A stretch of DNA of 64,000 bases. Source: Mucilaginibacter pineti (GTDB taxonomy: Bacteria; Bacteroidota; Bacteroidia; Sphingobacteriales; Sphingobacteriaceae). This document shows, piece after piece, positions 16,927 through 25,928 of the stretch; positions within the stretch are counted from its first letter, which is position 1, and each line of letters starts with the position of its first letter. The position numbers were made by a program, and so were the translations under genes. The stretch covers positions 930,001-994,000 of the forward strand of contig NZ_FNAI01000001.1 in assembly GCF_900101875.1 (NCBI RefSeq). Reading direction: 5' to 3'. Below the pieces are notes generated by a model. It saw only the letters and a list, made by a program, of their open reading frames with translations, did no database searches and had not been told where the DNA came from.

Positions 16927-19278
16927 CTATTGAACCTGGTTTCGCGGATCAGGCTTTGCCTTTAGCTGGTACTCATAAGGTGTGCTTGCACCCAGCAAAT
17001 TACGCACAAAATAATCCCAGCGGCGGCGCATCATATATGGCGAATACGCGCCGTAACCATGCGCATTATTAGGGAATACCACCAGGTCGTAATCTTTATT
17101 GGCTTTTTCTAACGCCTCTACCACCAGCAGGGTATTATATGGCGGCACATTATTATCCATTAAACCGTGAGCAAGCATCAGTTTGCCTTTCAGGTTTTTA
17201 GCATAGTTCTGATTTGCCTGGCTTTCGTAGTTTGATGTACCGTCGGCTTGTTTAGTTAATAAACCGATGTAACGTTCGCCCCAATCGTCCTCGTAGTTGC
17301 GGTTATCATGATTTCCAGATTCTGAGATGCCTACCTTAAAAAAATCAGGGAAGCGGAACATGGCCGCCGCTGTAGCAAAACCACCGCCAGAATGGCCCCA
17401 GATACCTACTTTATCTATATCAATATAAGGATACTTCTGCGCCAACTGCTGCATCCCGCTGATCTGATCGGGCAGGGTATTTTCAGACATATGACCGTAG
17501 TTCATATCATGATAGCTTTTTGACCGCAGCGGGTTACTGGTTCCTTCTATAGCAACCACCACAAAGCCTAAATCGGCCAGCGCCTGGTTATCTCCCCTTG
17601 CGCTCGAAAACGACCAACTACCAACGCTGCCACCCTGCGGCCCAGGATAGATGTAGTTTATAATAGGGTATTTTTTTGTTGCATCGAGATTTGTTGGCGT
17701 AAACATCAGTCCGTAAAGATCAGTTTGGCCGTCGTGCGCTTTAACTGTGAAAGGCATTGGTGGTTTCCAACCTGTTGCAGTCAATCTTGAAACATCTGTT
17801 TTCTCCAATTGGGTAATTAGCTTACCGTCCAGATTACGCAATACGCTTACCGGGGCAACATCCGGCTTAGAATAGCTATCGATGAAATAATTTTCTGACG
17901 GAGAGAAAGTTAATGAATGATTGCCTGCTTCGGGCGTAAGTACTGCGAAATGCTTTCCGTCGAAACCAATTTTACATAACTGACTAAAATATGGATTTTC
18001 GGGCTGGCGGCCATCTGCTATAAAATAAAGCACCCGATTTTTCTCATCAATTTTAACCAGTTGGGTTACAAGCCAGCTGCCTTTGGTTATCTGATTTTTA
18101 ACCTTGCCTGTAAGGGCATCATACAAATAAAGGTGCCCCCAGTTGTCACGCTCCGAATACCAAATGATCTCATTTGTTTTAGCCAAATAGCGCCAATTGA
18201 TAGTTCCCTGGCCCGATTCATATTGCGTGGCAACATTTTCTTCAAATACTTCACGTACGGCACCAGTGGCGGCATCAGCAATACGAAATTTCTCCTGCTT
18301 ATGATCGCGCGAGGTAGATACGAAAGCCAGTTTAGATGCATCCGCATTCCAGTCAACATCATCAAAAGTACCGCTGCTTGAAATATCATCGCTAAGGGTA
18401 GCCCTATGTGGATCTGGTGCAACCTGTATATCAATTACCTTTGGTTTATCAACCTCAATAATTACACGCTGAATAGTGGCAATTTCCTTATCGCCCGGCA
18501 AAGGATATTTCCACGACATGAGGCTGGGTGTGCCAACGTTGGTTGTAACCAGGTACATATCGCCTACTTTACGCTGATCCTGCCTGAAAGTAGCTATCTT
18601 CTTTGAATCTGGCGACCAGCGCAATATGGCACCATCTGATGATTGCCAACCTGCATTGTCGGTAGCATAGCCAAAATCTTTTATACCATCGGTGGTAAGT
18701 TGTGTTTGCGTGCCTGTTTTAACGTCACGCACCCATAGGTTATAATCTTTTATAAAAGCCCCTTTATTGCCATCCGGCGATAAAACTTCATTGCCCCTGT
18801 TTCTTCGGCCTATGCGGCTGCCGTTGCCGTGCTCGCTTGCCTGTGTTGCCTCATCTGCAAAAAGATAGCTTTTAGTACTCCATTTGTAGCTCTGTCCGGC
18901 CGCAAAAAATGAAATATATTCCCCATCGGCCGAGTAACTGATTGATTGAAATGGCAATTTAGCCGCATCATATTTTTTGCCTGCCTTGGTTGATAACGCT
19001 TCGGCCAGTTTCTGCTGATCGAAAGCTGCTGTTTTGGTTTTCTTCAGGGGATCAACCAAAATAAATTCGCTGCCCTGCGCGGTTAATATGCGGTACCAGA
19101 ATTTATCGCCGGGCAACCAATTTGGTCTAACGCTGCCATGATCAACAAACTGTTCTGTATTATAGCCCATAAGGCTTTCGGCGTGCTCGTAATCTTTTTC
19201 GGTTAATGAGCCGCCTTGCTGCGCGTAGGCACTCAGGGCACAGGAAAATGCCGCTACAGTGAGTACATATTTATTCAT
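16927..19278 (-). CDS. S9 family prolyl oligopeptidase (dipeptidyl-peptidase IV type)
   Basis: A 783-residue secreted serine peptidase. Residues 1-19 form a signal peptide ending SAYA-QQ. An N-terminal eight-bladed DPP IV-like propeller (about 90-500) carries repeated strands such as EVLSPDGNKGAFIKDYNLWV and ILRWSPDSKKIATFRQD. The alpha/beta-hydrolase domain (about 530-750) holds the nucleophile in GIWGHSGGGFA, the acid in AHGLMDNNVPP and the catalytic His (H740) in NNAHGYG. The nucleophile elbow is GHSGGG rather than the more common GxSYGG. It probably removes dipeptides from imported or secreted peptides in the periplasm. It stands alone, with a shared terminator downstream. Confidence 0.93.
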   Translation of the reverse strand: MNKYVLTVAAFSCALSAYAQQGGSLTEKDYEHAESLMGYNTEQFVDHGSVRPNWLPGDKFWYRILTAQGSEFILVDPLKKTKTAAFDQQKLAEALSTKAGKKYDAAKLPFQSISYSADGEYISFFAAGQSYKWSTKSYLFADEATQASEHGNGSRIGRRNRGNEVLSPDGNKGAFIKDYNLWVRDVKTGTQTQLTTDGIKDFGYATDNAGWQSSDGAILRWSPDSKKIATFRQDQRKVGDMYLVTTNVGTPSLMSWKYPLPGDKEIATIQRVIIEVDKPKVIDIQVAPDPHRATLSDDISSSGTFDDVDWNADASKLAFVSTSRDHKQEKFRIADAATGAVREVFEENVATQYESGQGTINWRYLAKTNEIIWYSERDNWGHLYLYDALTGKVKNQITKGSWLVTQLVKIDEKNRVLYFIADGRQPENPYFSQLCKIGFDGKHFAVLTPEAGNHSLTFSPSENYFIDSYSKPDVAPVSVLRNLDGKLITQLEKTDVSRLTATGWKPPMPFTVKAHDGQTDLYGLMFTPTNLDATKKYPIINYIYPGPQGGSVGSWSFSSARGDNQALADLGFVVVAIEGTSNPLRSKSYHDMNYGHMSENTLPDQISGMQQLAQKYPYIDIDKVGIWGHSGGGFATAAAMFRFPDFFKVGISESGNHDNRNYEDDWGERYIGLLTKQADGTSNYESQANQNYAKNLKGKLMLAHGLMDNNVPPYNTLLVVEALEKANKDYDLVVFPNNAHGYGAYSPYMMRRRWDYFVRNLLGASTPYEYQLKAKPDPRNQVQ

Positions 19279-19402
19279 ACTTATAAATTAATGAGGTGAG
19301 GTAAAATCAAACTTGTGCAAAATAATGCTTTTTTACCATTTTGCAGATTTAATGCTTGTTATACCATTATAAATTAAGATTTTAATAAAAGCACCTGTGT
19401 AT

Positions 19403-22400
19403 CTATCTGATAATTGTCACATTACCGGTAATAACTCTGCCGTTCATTTTAGTATCAATGATGTAGTAGTATACACCAGGTGGCACCAACGCACCATTAT
19501 ACTTGCCATCCCAGGGTGTCGGGTACCCCTTAGCGTGAAATAGCTTTGTACCATATCTGTTAAAGATATCCACTGTGCAATTTTCATAAGCCACCAACCC
19601 GGCTATTTCCCATTTGTCATTAAAGCCGTCACCGTTAGGTGTAAAAGTATTTGGAACATCAATTATAGGCGAAACCCGGATAAAAGTTTGACTAACCGGA
19701 CTTACACACCCCCTACTATCAGTAACTGTGAGTACATATGTGCGATCAATATCGCCCGTTATAACCGGATTTTTAACCGTAGTACTGCTGATATTAATAT
19801 TGGGCGACCAGTTATAGGTTACATTTTCATCACTAACTGTAGGATTTAAAGTGATAGTATGATCTTTAAGCACGTACCTTATTCCACCGGCATCTACAGT
19901 TGGTGGTGGAATAAGTTTAATCACCATATCGTCGGTAGGATCAAAACACTGGCCAGAATTATTGGCATGTAAGGTTAACGTAACCGAGCCATTTGCTACA
20001 TCCTGCGCATTTGGTATATAGTAAATAGGCGCTTGATTATCTGTTTGATTTGCCGAGGGGCTAAATGACCCATTAGTTGGCGATGTCCATACACCCGTAC
20101 CATTCGGTATCAGAATTTTACCCGATAGCAATACCCTTGTTTCCTGGGAGCAAACGGAAATATCACCACCAGCGTCTGCCCCCGGTGATGAGCCAAATAT
20201 TATTACCCGATGTGATGTATCAGAACAAAGATCGGGACTTGTAGATGTAAGAATAAGTGTAACCTTACCTGCAGCTATATCTTGTGCCGACGGATGATAT
20301 ATATTAACCAATTCGCTTGTGTTTGAAGCAAAAGTACCATTGCCGGTAGTTGCCCAAAATCCGGTTGTGGTACCACCTGTCACCTTACCATCAAGCGGAA
20401 TACTTGTAGTGGTTACACAAAACTTACCCGGCTCCCCTGCATCGGTATGGGGCAGTTCATTTACAACAACTTCCTTACTGCCGGCAAGACTTGTACAATC
20501 GTTGATTATAATATACAGGTTATAAATACCTGAATTAGCAATCGTAGCATTGGGTATCTTAGGATTTTGTTCTGTACTCGTGTACCCATTCGGTCCCGTC
20601 CACATGTAGGTTGCCCTTGGAACCGGTCGGGTAGATAATTCAATAGTATTACCCACACAAATTGGTGAATTACTATTGGCAACCGGCGTTGCAGGTTGAG
20701 GAGAAACAGCAACAATGTAAGCGAACGGCTTACCCGCGCATCCAAAAGCAGTTGGCGTAATTATGTAAGTAACGTTAACAGCATTAGCTCCTGTATTTAT
20801 CAAAGTTTCATTAAGGGTAGACGAATTGCCGCTCGCAGCTGGGTTACTGATATTATTAACAGCTGCCCGCTCCCACGCAAACGTTGCCGAAGGAATATTT
20901 GATTTAATGATATAATTTAATGCTGTACCGCTGCAAGTGCTGCCAAAGGGATCGCTGGTAATATTAACCCCGGGATTAACTGTCATAGTTAAACTAAAAG
21001 GGCTTCCCTGACAGGTACTTGTTTTGCTGTTAATTGTGTAGATAACATCAATTGGTGCATTACTTGTATTGAATAAAACCTCCCGTATTACGTTTGCTCC
21101 CTGCCCGGATACTGGTGCGTTGCTTATGCCATCAACCGCAGTCCTGCTCCAGGTAAAGGAAGTACCAGTAGTATTAAAGGTGATGGGATAATTATCTGTA
21201 GTTTCGTTGCAAATAGTGGCGGTTTTGTCGCCTGTAACATAGGGTGTAGGATTTACGGTAACCTTGTATTCAAAAGGTATCCCCGAGCAGTTATTGGATG
21301 TAGGGGTTATCAGGTAACTTACATCAATTGGAGTACTACCTGTATTTATTAATGTTTCATCAATAATCCCTGCAGTGCTGCCAACTACTGCTGCATTGCT
21401 AATACCCGGCACAGCCGCCCTGTCCCATGAAAAAGTTGTACCCGGCAAATCGGCAGTTATTGTATAATTTAATGTGGTGCCGCTACAAACTGCATCGCCA
21501 AAACCACTGGTAATCACTGGCACCGGCGTAACTAATACATTAACCGGGGTGCGTGCACTTATACAATTCCCTAAAACGGATTGTACATAATAAGTTGTAT
21601 TGGCATATAACAACGGCGTGAGAAATCCGGCCTCTATAGATAGTCTTTGTCCACCAACCGGAACATCGTACCACTCGTAAGTACCTGTTGCTCCTGTTGC
21701 AGTAAGTGTTGTAAAACTACCACTGCATACCGTTGCCCCTTGAGCAGCAGGTGCCGCCGAGGTATTATTTACTGTTACAGTTACTGCTTTTCGTGGGCTT
21801 GTAAGGCCATTTAAAGTAGTTTGAACGTAGTAAGTTGTTGTAACCGTAAGTCCGATTATTTTAAACACCGGACCAGTTTCAAGCAATGTTCCGGCTGTTG
21901 GCATATCATACCACCGATAAGTACCACCAGGTGCGGTTGCCGATAGCGTGGTATTGCTGCCCAGACAAATGGAAGCACCCTGAGCATCTGGTGCAGGCGG
22001 CGTATCAAAAAAGTAAATATCAACATTATCTGATGATATGCTGCAGGGGGCAGTTGCACTGTTTGACGTTAAGGTTAAGGTAACATGAGTTTCGCCAACT
22101 GCAGGTGTATAAATGGCGTTTTTAGATGCTGGATTGGAGAAGGTGCCGCCCCCACCAGACCATGTAACACCTCCACTACTTGCAGCGCCCGCTAAGTTGA
22201 CCAGGCTACCTGTCTGCTTCCGCTGATCGGGTCCGGCATCAATCACCACTTTTTTAACTATAGTAACACTGGTCGAAGAAGAAACTGCCGGCGCAGCACC
22301 ACTGGCTGGTATTGTATTGGTAACCGTATAGGTACCCGCAGTACTACCATTCAAATTAATTTGTCCCGTTGTTGTATTAACAAAAACTAGCCCGGAAGGT

Positions 22401-24712
22401 GCTGTGAAAATACCCGCGCTGGCTCCGTTGGCGAAAACAGGGAAGGGATTATTTCCTCCCTGACAAAAAGGCCCATTGTATCTAAAACCCGTTAAAGGAC
22501 TATTAGTGATAGTTACCGTTGTGGTATAGGTACCGGAGCATGTACCCGGACTGGTTAAGGTTACGGTATAAGTACCAACAGCGCTCGCACCAACGTCAAT
22601 CTGGCCTGTGCTGTTGCTCACAAATACAAGTCCAGCCGGCGACGCGCTAAACGTTCCACCCGAAGGGTTAACTATTACAGGCGTAGGGTTACCTCCCGTT
22701 TTACTGTAAGTACCAGAAGAATACTGAAATGTGGTCCCCCCGGTATTCACCGTTACAGTTACTGCTTTTCTCGGGCTATTGCAATCACCCACATTATTTT
22801 GAACGTAAAAAGTTGTTGTTGCAAATAAGTGCGGGGTATCATAATTATCGGTGGACGAAAGCAGATCATTACCAGCCGGGCTTCCATACCATGATATATT
22901 TCCCCCGCCGGATGACGATGCTGTTAAATGAGCAATTAAACCGGGGCAAATAGTAGGCCCATCTGGTGCAGTAGGCATAGGCGGGGTTGCGTTCACTGTT
23001 ACCACAACTGCTTTCCGCTCACTTTGGCAGCCGTTTTGCGTTGCCAGTACGTAGTAAGTTTTTGTAGCTGTTAATGCATCGGTTTCAAATACAGGTGAAT
23101 CAGATATTGGCGTTCCGCCTGTTGCTACATCGTACCATTCGTAACTTCCGCTTGAGCCGGTTGCGGTAAGTATAGCCGAGCTACCAGAGCATACAGTTGT
23201 GCCTGCTACGGTTGGGGCGGCAATTATCGGCAATACCGTTACATTAACAGAGGTTCTCGCACTTGTACAACCGGATACTGTATTTTGTACATAATATACA
23301 GCGCTTGCGGTAAGCGGCGGTGTGGTAAAGCTATTACCAGTAAAGATTGGGTTTCCACCAGTAGGCACATTAAACCAATCATAAGAGCCAGCGGGCGACA
23401 TTGGCGTCAAAACCGCAGTGGAACCATTGCAAATTGTTGCCGGTGATACCGATGGTGCCGTTATAGATGCATTAACAATAACATTTACAGGCGTGCGCGC
23501 ACTACCGCAATCGGCCCTGGTAACTGACACATAATAGGTCGTGTTGCGTATAAGTGGCGGCGTAAGAAAAACATTATCCGCAGAAACCTGGTGCCCCCCT
23601 GTAGGTGCGTCAAACCATTTGTAGGTACCCGATGGACTGGCACTCGCGGTTAAATTAACACGGCTGTTGTAACATGTTGTTACCGTTTGCGGATCTGGTG
23701 CAATTGGTATGGGATTTACCGTAATATTAACAGCTATACGTTGGCTTTGGCAATCGTTTAACGTTGTTTGTACGTAAAAAGTAGTGTTGGTAATAAGGGG
23801 CTGCGTGGTATAATCCGGACTGGAAATTAAAGACGTACCACCCGTTGGAGTTGAATACCAATCAATAATACCCTCCGGCACATCAGCATGAAGCATAACT
23901 ACCGAACCAGAGCAAACGCCACCCGGATTAACAACTACTGGCGGCGATGGCGGCGCTCCAACCGTAGCCGTCACCTTCGTACGGGGACTTGTACAGCCGT
24001 TTATTATGGCCTCTACATAGTATGACCTGGTTGAGGTGAGTATGGGCGTAGTAAGCCTGTCTGAAGTAGTAATGATAGTAGTAGACGTTGGCGTATCGTA
24101 CCATGCGTAACTGTCGCCACCGGCGGCTATTAAGGTAGCCCGACTGCCTGCACATATAGTTGCCGGCGTAACAGTAGGCCGGCCAGTGATATTTACATTA
24201 ACCGCTGTTCTTAAACTGGTACAGCCACCAACAGTTGTTTGAACATAATAGGTTGTAAAACCAGTAACAGGTGGTGTGGTATAACCTGCGCCTGCTTTTA
24301 AAAAATTCCCGTCCGCATCATACCATTCATAAGCGCCGCCGGGGCCGGTAGCAATAAGATCGGCAGTGCTATTTGGGCAAACTACTTTACCCCGTGCAGT
24401 AGGAGCATCGGGTACCGGCGATACCGTCATATCCTTGCTTGCCTGTACTGGCGAGCATCCGGGTGTTTTATCTGTTACTGTTACGGTGTATTTGCCAGCC
24501 TTATTTACAGGTATTGTTTGTGTGGTTTCGCCGGTACTCCATACATAAGTAAAAGGCCCTGTGCCTCCTGATGTATTGGCAGTTAAAATAACTGTGCTGC
24601 CAGAACATATAGCGGCTTCGGACGACGAGATATTAACGGCTAAAGTACACTGGCTAAATACCTGTGAAGATGAGAATAGAAGAAATAATATAAGTAAACG
24701 AATCTTCATCAA
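19403..24712 (-). CDS. Giant Ig-like repeat protein with CHU_C (type B) type IX sorting domain
   Basis: A 1769-residue secreted surface protein. After the signal peptide (about 1-20) and a PKD-like domain come nine copies of an about 80-residue Ig-like module. Each has the pattern C.GS...L.A.....Y.WYD.PTGG....S...F.TP.L...TTYYVQ....GC.S.R..V.VTV. Two glycine-rich modules and one PKD-like module interrupt the array. Three copies of another module follow (CSGT.LNY.I...F.W.RAAV..ISN...ETLINTG), then four more PKD-like domains. The final 90 residues (DVPNTFTPNGDGFNDKWEI... to VTIIR) are the gliding-motility-associated CHU_C domain, a T9SS type B signal. It is likely an adhesin or gliding-related filament, with no enzymatic domain seen. 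Confidence 0.93.
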   Translation of the reverse strand: MMKIRLLILFLLFSSSQVFSQCTLAVNISSSEAAICSGSTVILTANTSGGTGPFTYVWSTGETTQTIPVNKAGKYTVTVTDKTPGCSPVQASKDMTVSPVPDAPTARGKVVCPNSTADLIATGPGGAYEWYDADGNFLKAGAGYTTPPVTGFTTYYVQTTVGGCTSLRTAVNVNITGRPTVTPATICAGSRATLIAAGGDSYAWYDTPTSTTIITTSDRLTTPILTSTRSYYVEAIINGCTSPRTKVTATVGAPPSPPVVVNPGGVCSGSVVMLHADVPEGIIDWYSTPTGGTSLISSPDYTTQPLITNTTFYVQTTLNDCQSQRIAVNITVNPIPIAPDPQTVTTCYNSRVNLTASASPSGTYKWFDAPTGGHQVSADNVFLTPPLIRNTTYYVSVTRADCGSARTPVNVIVNASITAPSVSPATICNGSTAVLTPMSPAGSYDWFNVPTGGNPIFTGNSFTTPPLTASAVYYVQNTVSGCTSARTSVNVTVLPIIAAPTVAGTTVCSGSSAILTATGSSGSYEWYDVATGGTPISDSPVFETDALTATKTYYVLATQNGCQSERKAVVVTVNATPPMPTAPDGPTICPGLIAHLTASSSGGGNISWYGSPAGNDLLSSTDNYDTPHLFATTTFYVQNNVGDCNSPRKAVTVTVNTGGTTFQYSSGTYSKTGGNPTPVIVNPSGGTFSASPAGLVFVSNSTGQIDVGASAVGTYTVTLTSPGTCSGTYTTTVTITNSPLTGFRYNGPFCQGGNNPFPVFANGASAGIFTAPSGLVFVNTTTGQINLNGSTAGTYTVTNTIPASGAAPAVSSSTSVTIVKKVVIDAGPDQRKQTGSLVNLAGAASSGGVTWSGGGGTFSNPASKNAIYTPAVGETHVTLTLTSNSATAPCSISSDNVDIYFFDTPPAPDAQGASICLGSNTTLSATAPGGTYRWYDMPTAGTLLETGPVFKIIGLTVTTTYYVQTTLNGLTSPRKAVTVTVNNTSAAPAAQGATVCSGSFTTLTATGATGTYEWYDVPVGGQRLSIEAGFLTPLLYANTTYYVQSVLGNCISARTPVNVLVTPVPVITSGFGDAVCSGTTLNYTITADLPGTTFSWDRAAVPGISNAAVVGSTAGIIDETLINTGSTPIDVSYLITPTSNNCSGIPFEYKVTVNPTPYVTGDKTATICNETTDNYPITFNTTGTSFTWSRTAVDGISNAPVSGQGANVIREVLFNTSNAPIDVIYTINSKTSTCQGSPFSLTMTVNPGVNITSDPFGSTCSGTALNYIIKSNIPSATFAWERAAVNNISNPAASGNSSTLNETLINTGANAVNVTYIITPTAFGCAGKPFAYIVAVSPQPATPVANSNSPICVGNTIELSTRPVPRATYMWTGPNGYTSTEQNPKIPNATIANSGIYNLYIIINDCTSLAGSKEVVVNELPHTDAGEPGKFCVTTTSIPLDGKVTGGTTTGFWATTGNGTFASNTSELVNIYHPSAQDIAAGKVTLILTSTSPDLCSDTSHRVIIFGSSPGADAGGDISVCSQETRVLLSGKILIPNGTGVWTSPTNGSFSPSANQTDNQAPIYYIPNAQDVANGSVTLTLHANNSGQCFDPTDDMVIKLIPPPTVDAGGIRYVLKDHTITLNPTVSDENVTYNWSPNINISSTTVKNPVITGDIDRTYVLTVTDSRGCVSPVSQTFIRVSPIIDVPNTFTPNGDGFNDKWEIAGLVAYENCTVDIFNRYGTKLFHAKGYPTPWDGKYNGALVPPGVYYYIIDTKMNGRVITGNVTIIR

Positions 24713-25118
24713 TTAACCTTAATATCCATTTAGTTTTGCGCACTTCTGATAATTAGGTGAAGGTTGGTTTTATGCTCCGATAGCGATAAAGCATTTTAAT
24801 GTTTCCTCATACGAAAAAGAGTACAAAAATGTTTAGTGCACTACTGTCTTTTTTGATGCGAAATTATAAAATATGCCAGAATAATTAAATTTGATATAGG
24901 TAGTATGCTATTTACCTTTTGGAAATATTAGCGCAGGAGAAACTGGATTACGCCCGAAAAGCGTTAAAATCAACGCAAAATACCTATCAATCAGCCACGA
25001 ACAAATAAATCGACATAAGATGCCAATGTGTGACTGCACTGACAGAAGCGAAAAAATTAACAATAAAATAATTTACAAAACAGGCATAACTATCGAAATT
25101 GCCCGGTTAAATTAAATG
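24713..25118. other. 406-base intergenic region with no gene found
   Basis: AT-rich region between the repeat-protein start (reverse strand) and the DUF4249 stop. It must hold the promoter of the giant gene. I found no full TAnnTTTG box on the reverse strand, only a 7/8 match near 24822. A small GCGTT/AACGC hairpin occurs around 24960-24976. I saw no RNA gene or strong terminator for the DUF4249 operon here. Confidence 0.5.
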
Positions 25119-25928
25119 CTACTGTTTTAAAGTTACCCGTAAAGCTAATGTATCGGACTGCATTGCTGTAAAAATACCCAAGCCATTGTTTACGTTGGTT
25201 GGTGGGTTGGTTAAGTTTTGCGAGCTGCCGCGGCTGTTACTTTTTAGCAGGTTGATATACTCGTCATTAACCCTTAAAAGTATCACCTGGTAATGCCCGT
25301 AATAATTAAAGCTTGATTGCGTCATGTTGTAGATGGCGGCACCCTCGGTATTTACCTGAAAACTTGGTTTATTGTTACTGCGTACGGTTATAATGTTGAA
25401 AGGATCGCTATCGGTGTTCTTAAACAATAGTACATAGTTTAATGAGTCGGGGTTTGTCCATGTGGCAGTTGCCAGCACCTTGGTTGCATAAGCGGGGTCA
25501 ATAGTTACCGGCACATAAAAAACACTATCGGTTAACTTAAAACCAACTGGTTTACCGGGCATAGTTGTACTTGCACTTACCACTACGTTATCATAAGTAA
25601 ATTGCAGGGTATAGCTTTTACCCGATGTAATGAACGCCAGATCGGCATTGGTATAAACACCACTTGCAGATTCTGTTAGTTGAACAGACTTGCTGCCATC
25701 GCTAACGCTCAAATTTAAACCGGTAAGCGCAGCACCATAAACTGCGGTATCTGCCAGATCTTTTTGTGTATAAACCTTTACACTAAGTGGCTGACCGGGC
25801 ACCAGGAAAGCCTCAACAACCGGTTTGTTAATATAATCAAGACCTACACTATTTTTTTTGCAGGAAGCCAGCATCAAAAAACCAGATGCAAGAATGATGA
25901 TATATCGAAAGTATGTTTTTATTTCCAT
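25119..25928 (-). CDS. DUF4249 lipoprotein
   Basis: A 269-residue lipoprotein of the DUF4249 family, which is typically encoded next to TonB-dependent receptors in Bacteroidota. Residues 1-23 are a lipoprotein signal ending LASC with C23 lipidated. The following Lys-Lys suits surface export by the LES-type rule, though weakly. The body has KPVVEAFLVPGQPLSVKVYTQKDL, the strand pattern that opens this domain. It overlaps the receptor gene by 10 bases, which indicates translational coupling. The function is unknown; an accessory surface lipoprotein for the receptor is the most natural guess. Confidence 0.85.
   Translation of the reverse strand: MEIKTYFRYIIILASGFLMLASCKKNSVGLDYINKPVVEAFLVPGQPLSVKVYTQKDLADTAVYGAALTGLNLSVSDGSKSVQLTESASGVYTNADLAFITSGKSYTLQFTYDNVVVSASTTMPGKPVGFKLTDSVFYVPVTIDPAYATKVLATATWTNPDSLNYVLLFKNTDSDPFNIITVRSNNKPSFQVNTEGAAIYNMTQSSFNYYGHYQVILLRVNDEYINLLKSNSRGSSQNLTNPPTNVNNGLGIFTAMQSDTLALRVTLKQ

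Noticed and set aside
19403..24712. Regularly spaced repeats that could suggest a CRISPR array
   Set aside because: The repeats are about 240 bases, diverged, in frame and encode Ig-like modules. There are no short identical repeats with unique spacers.
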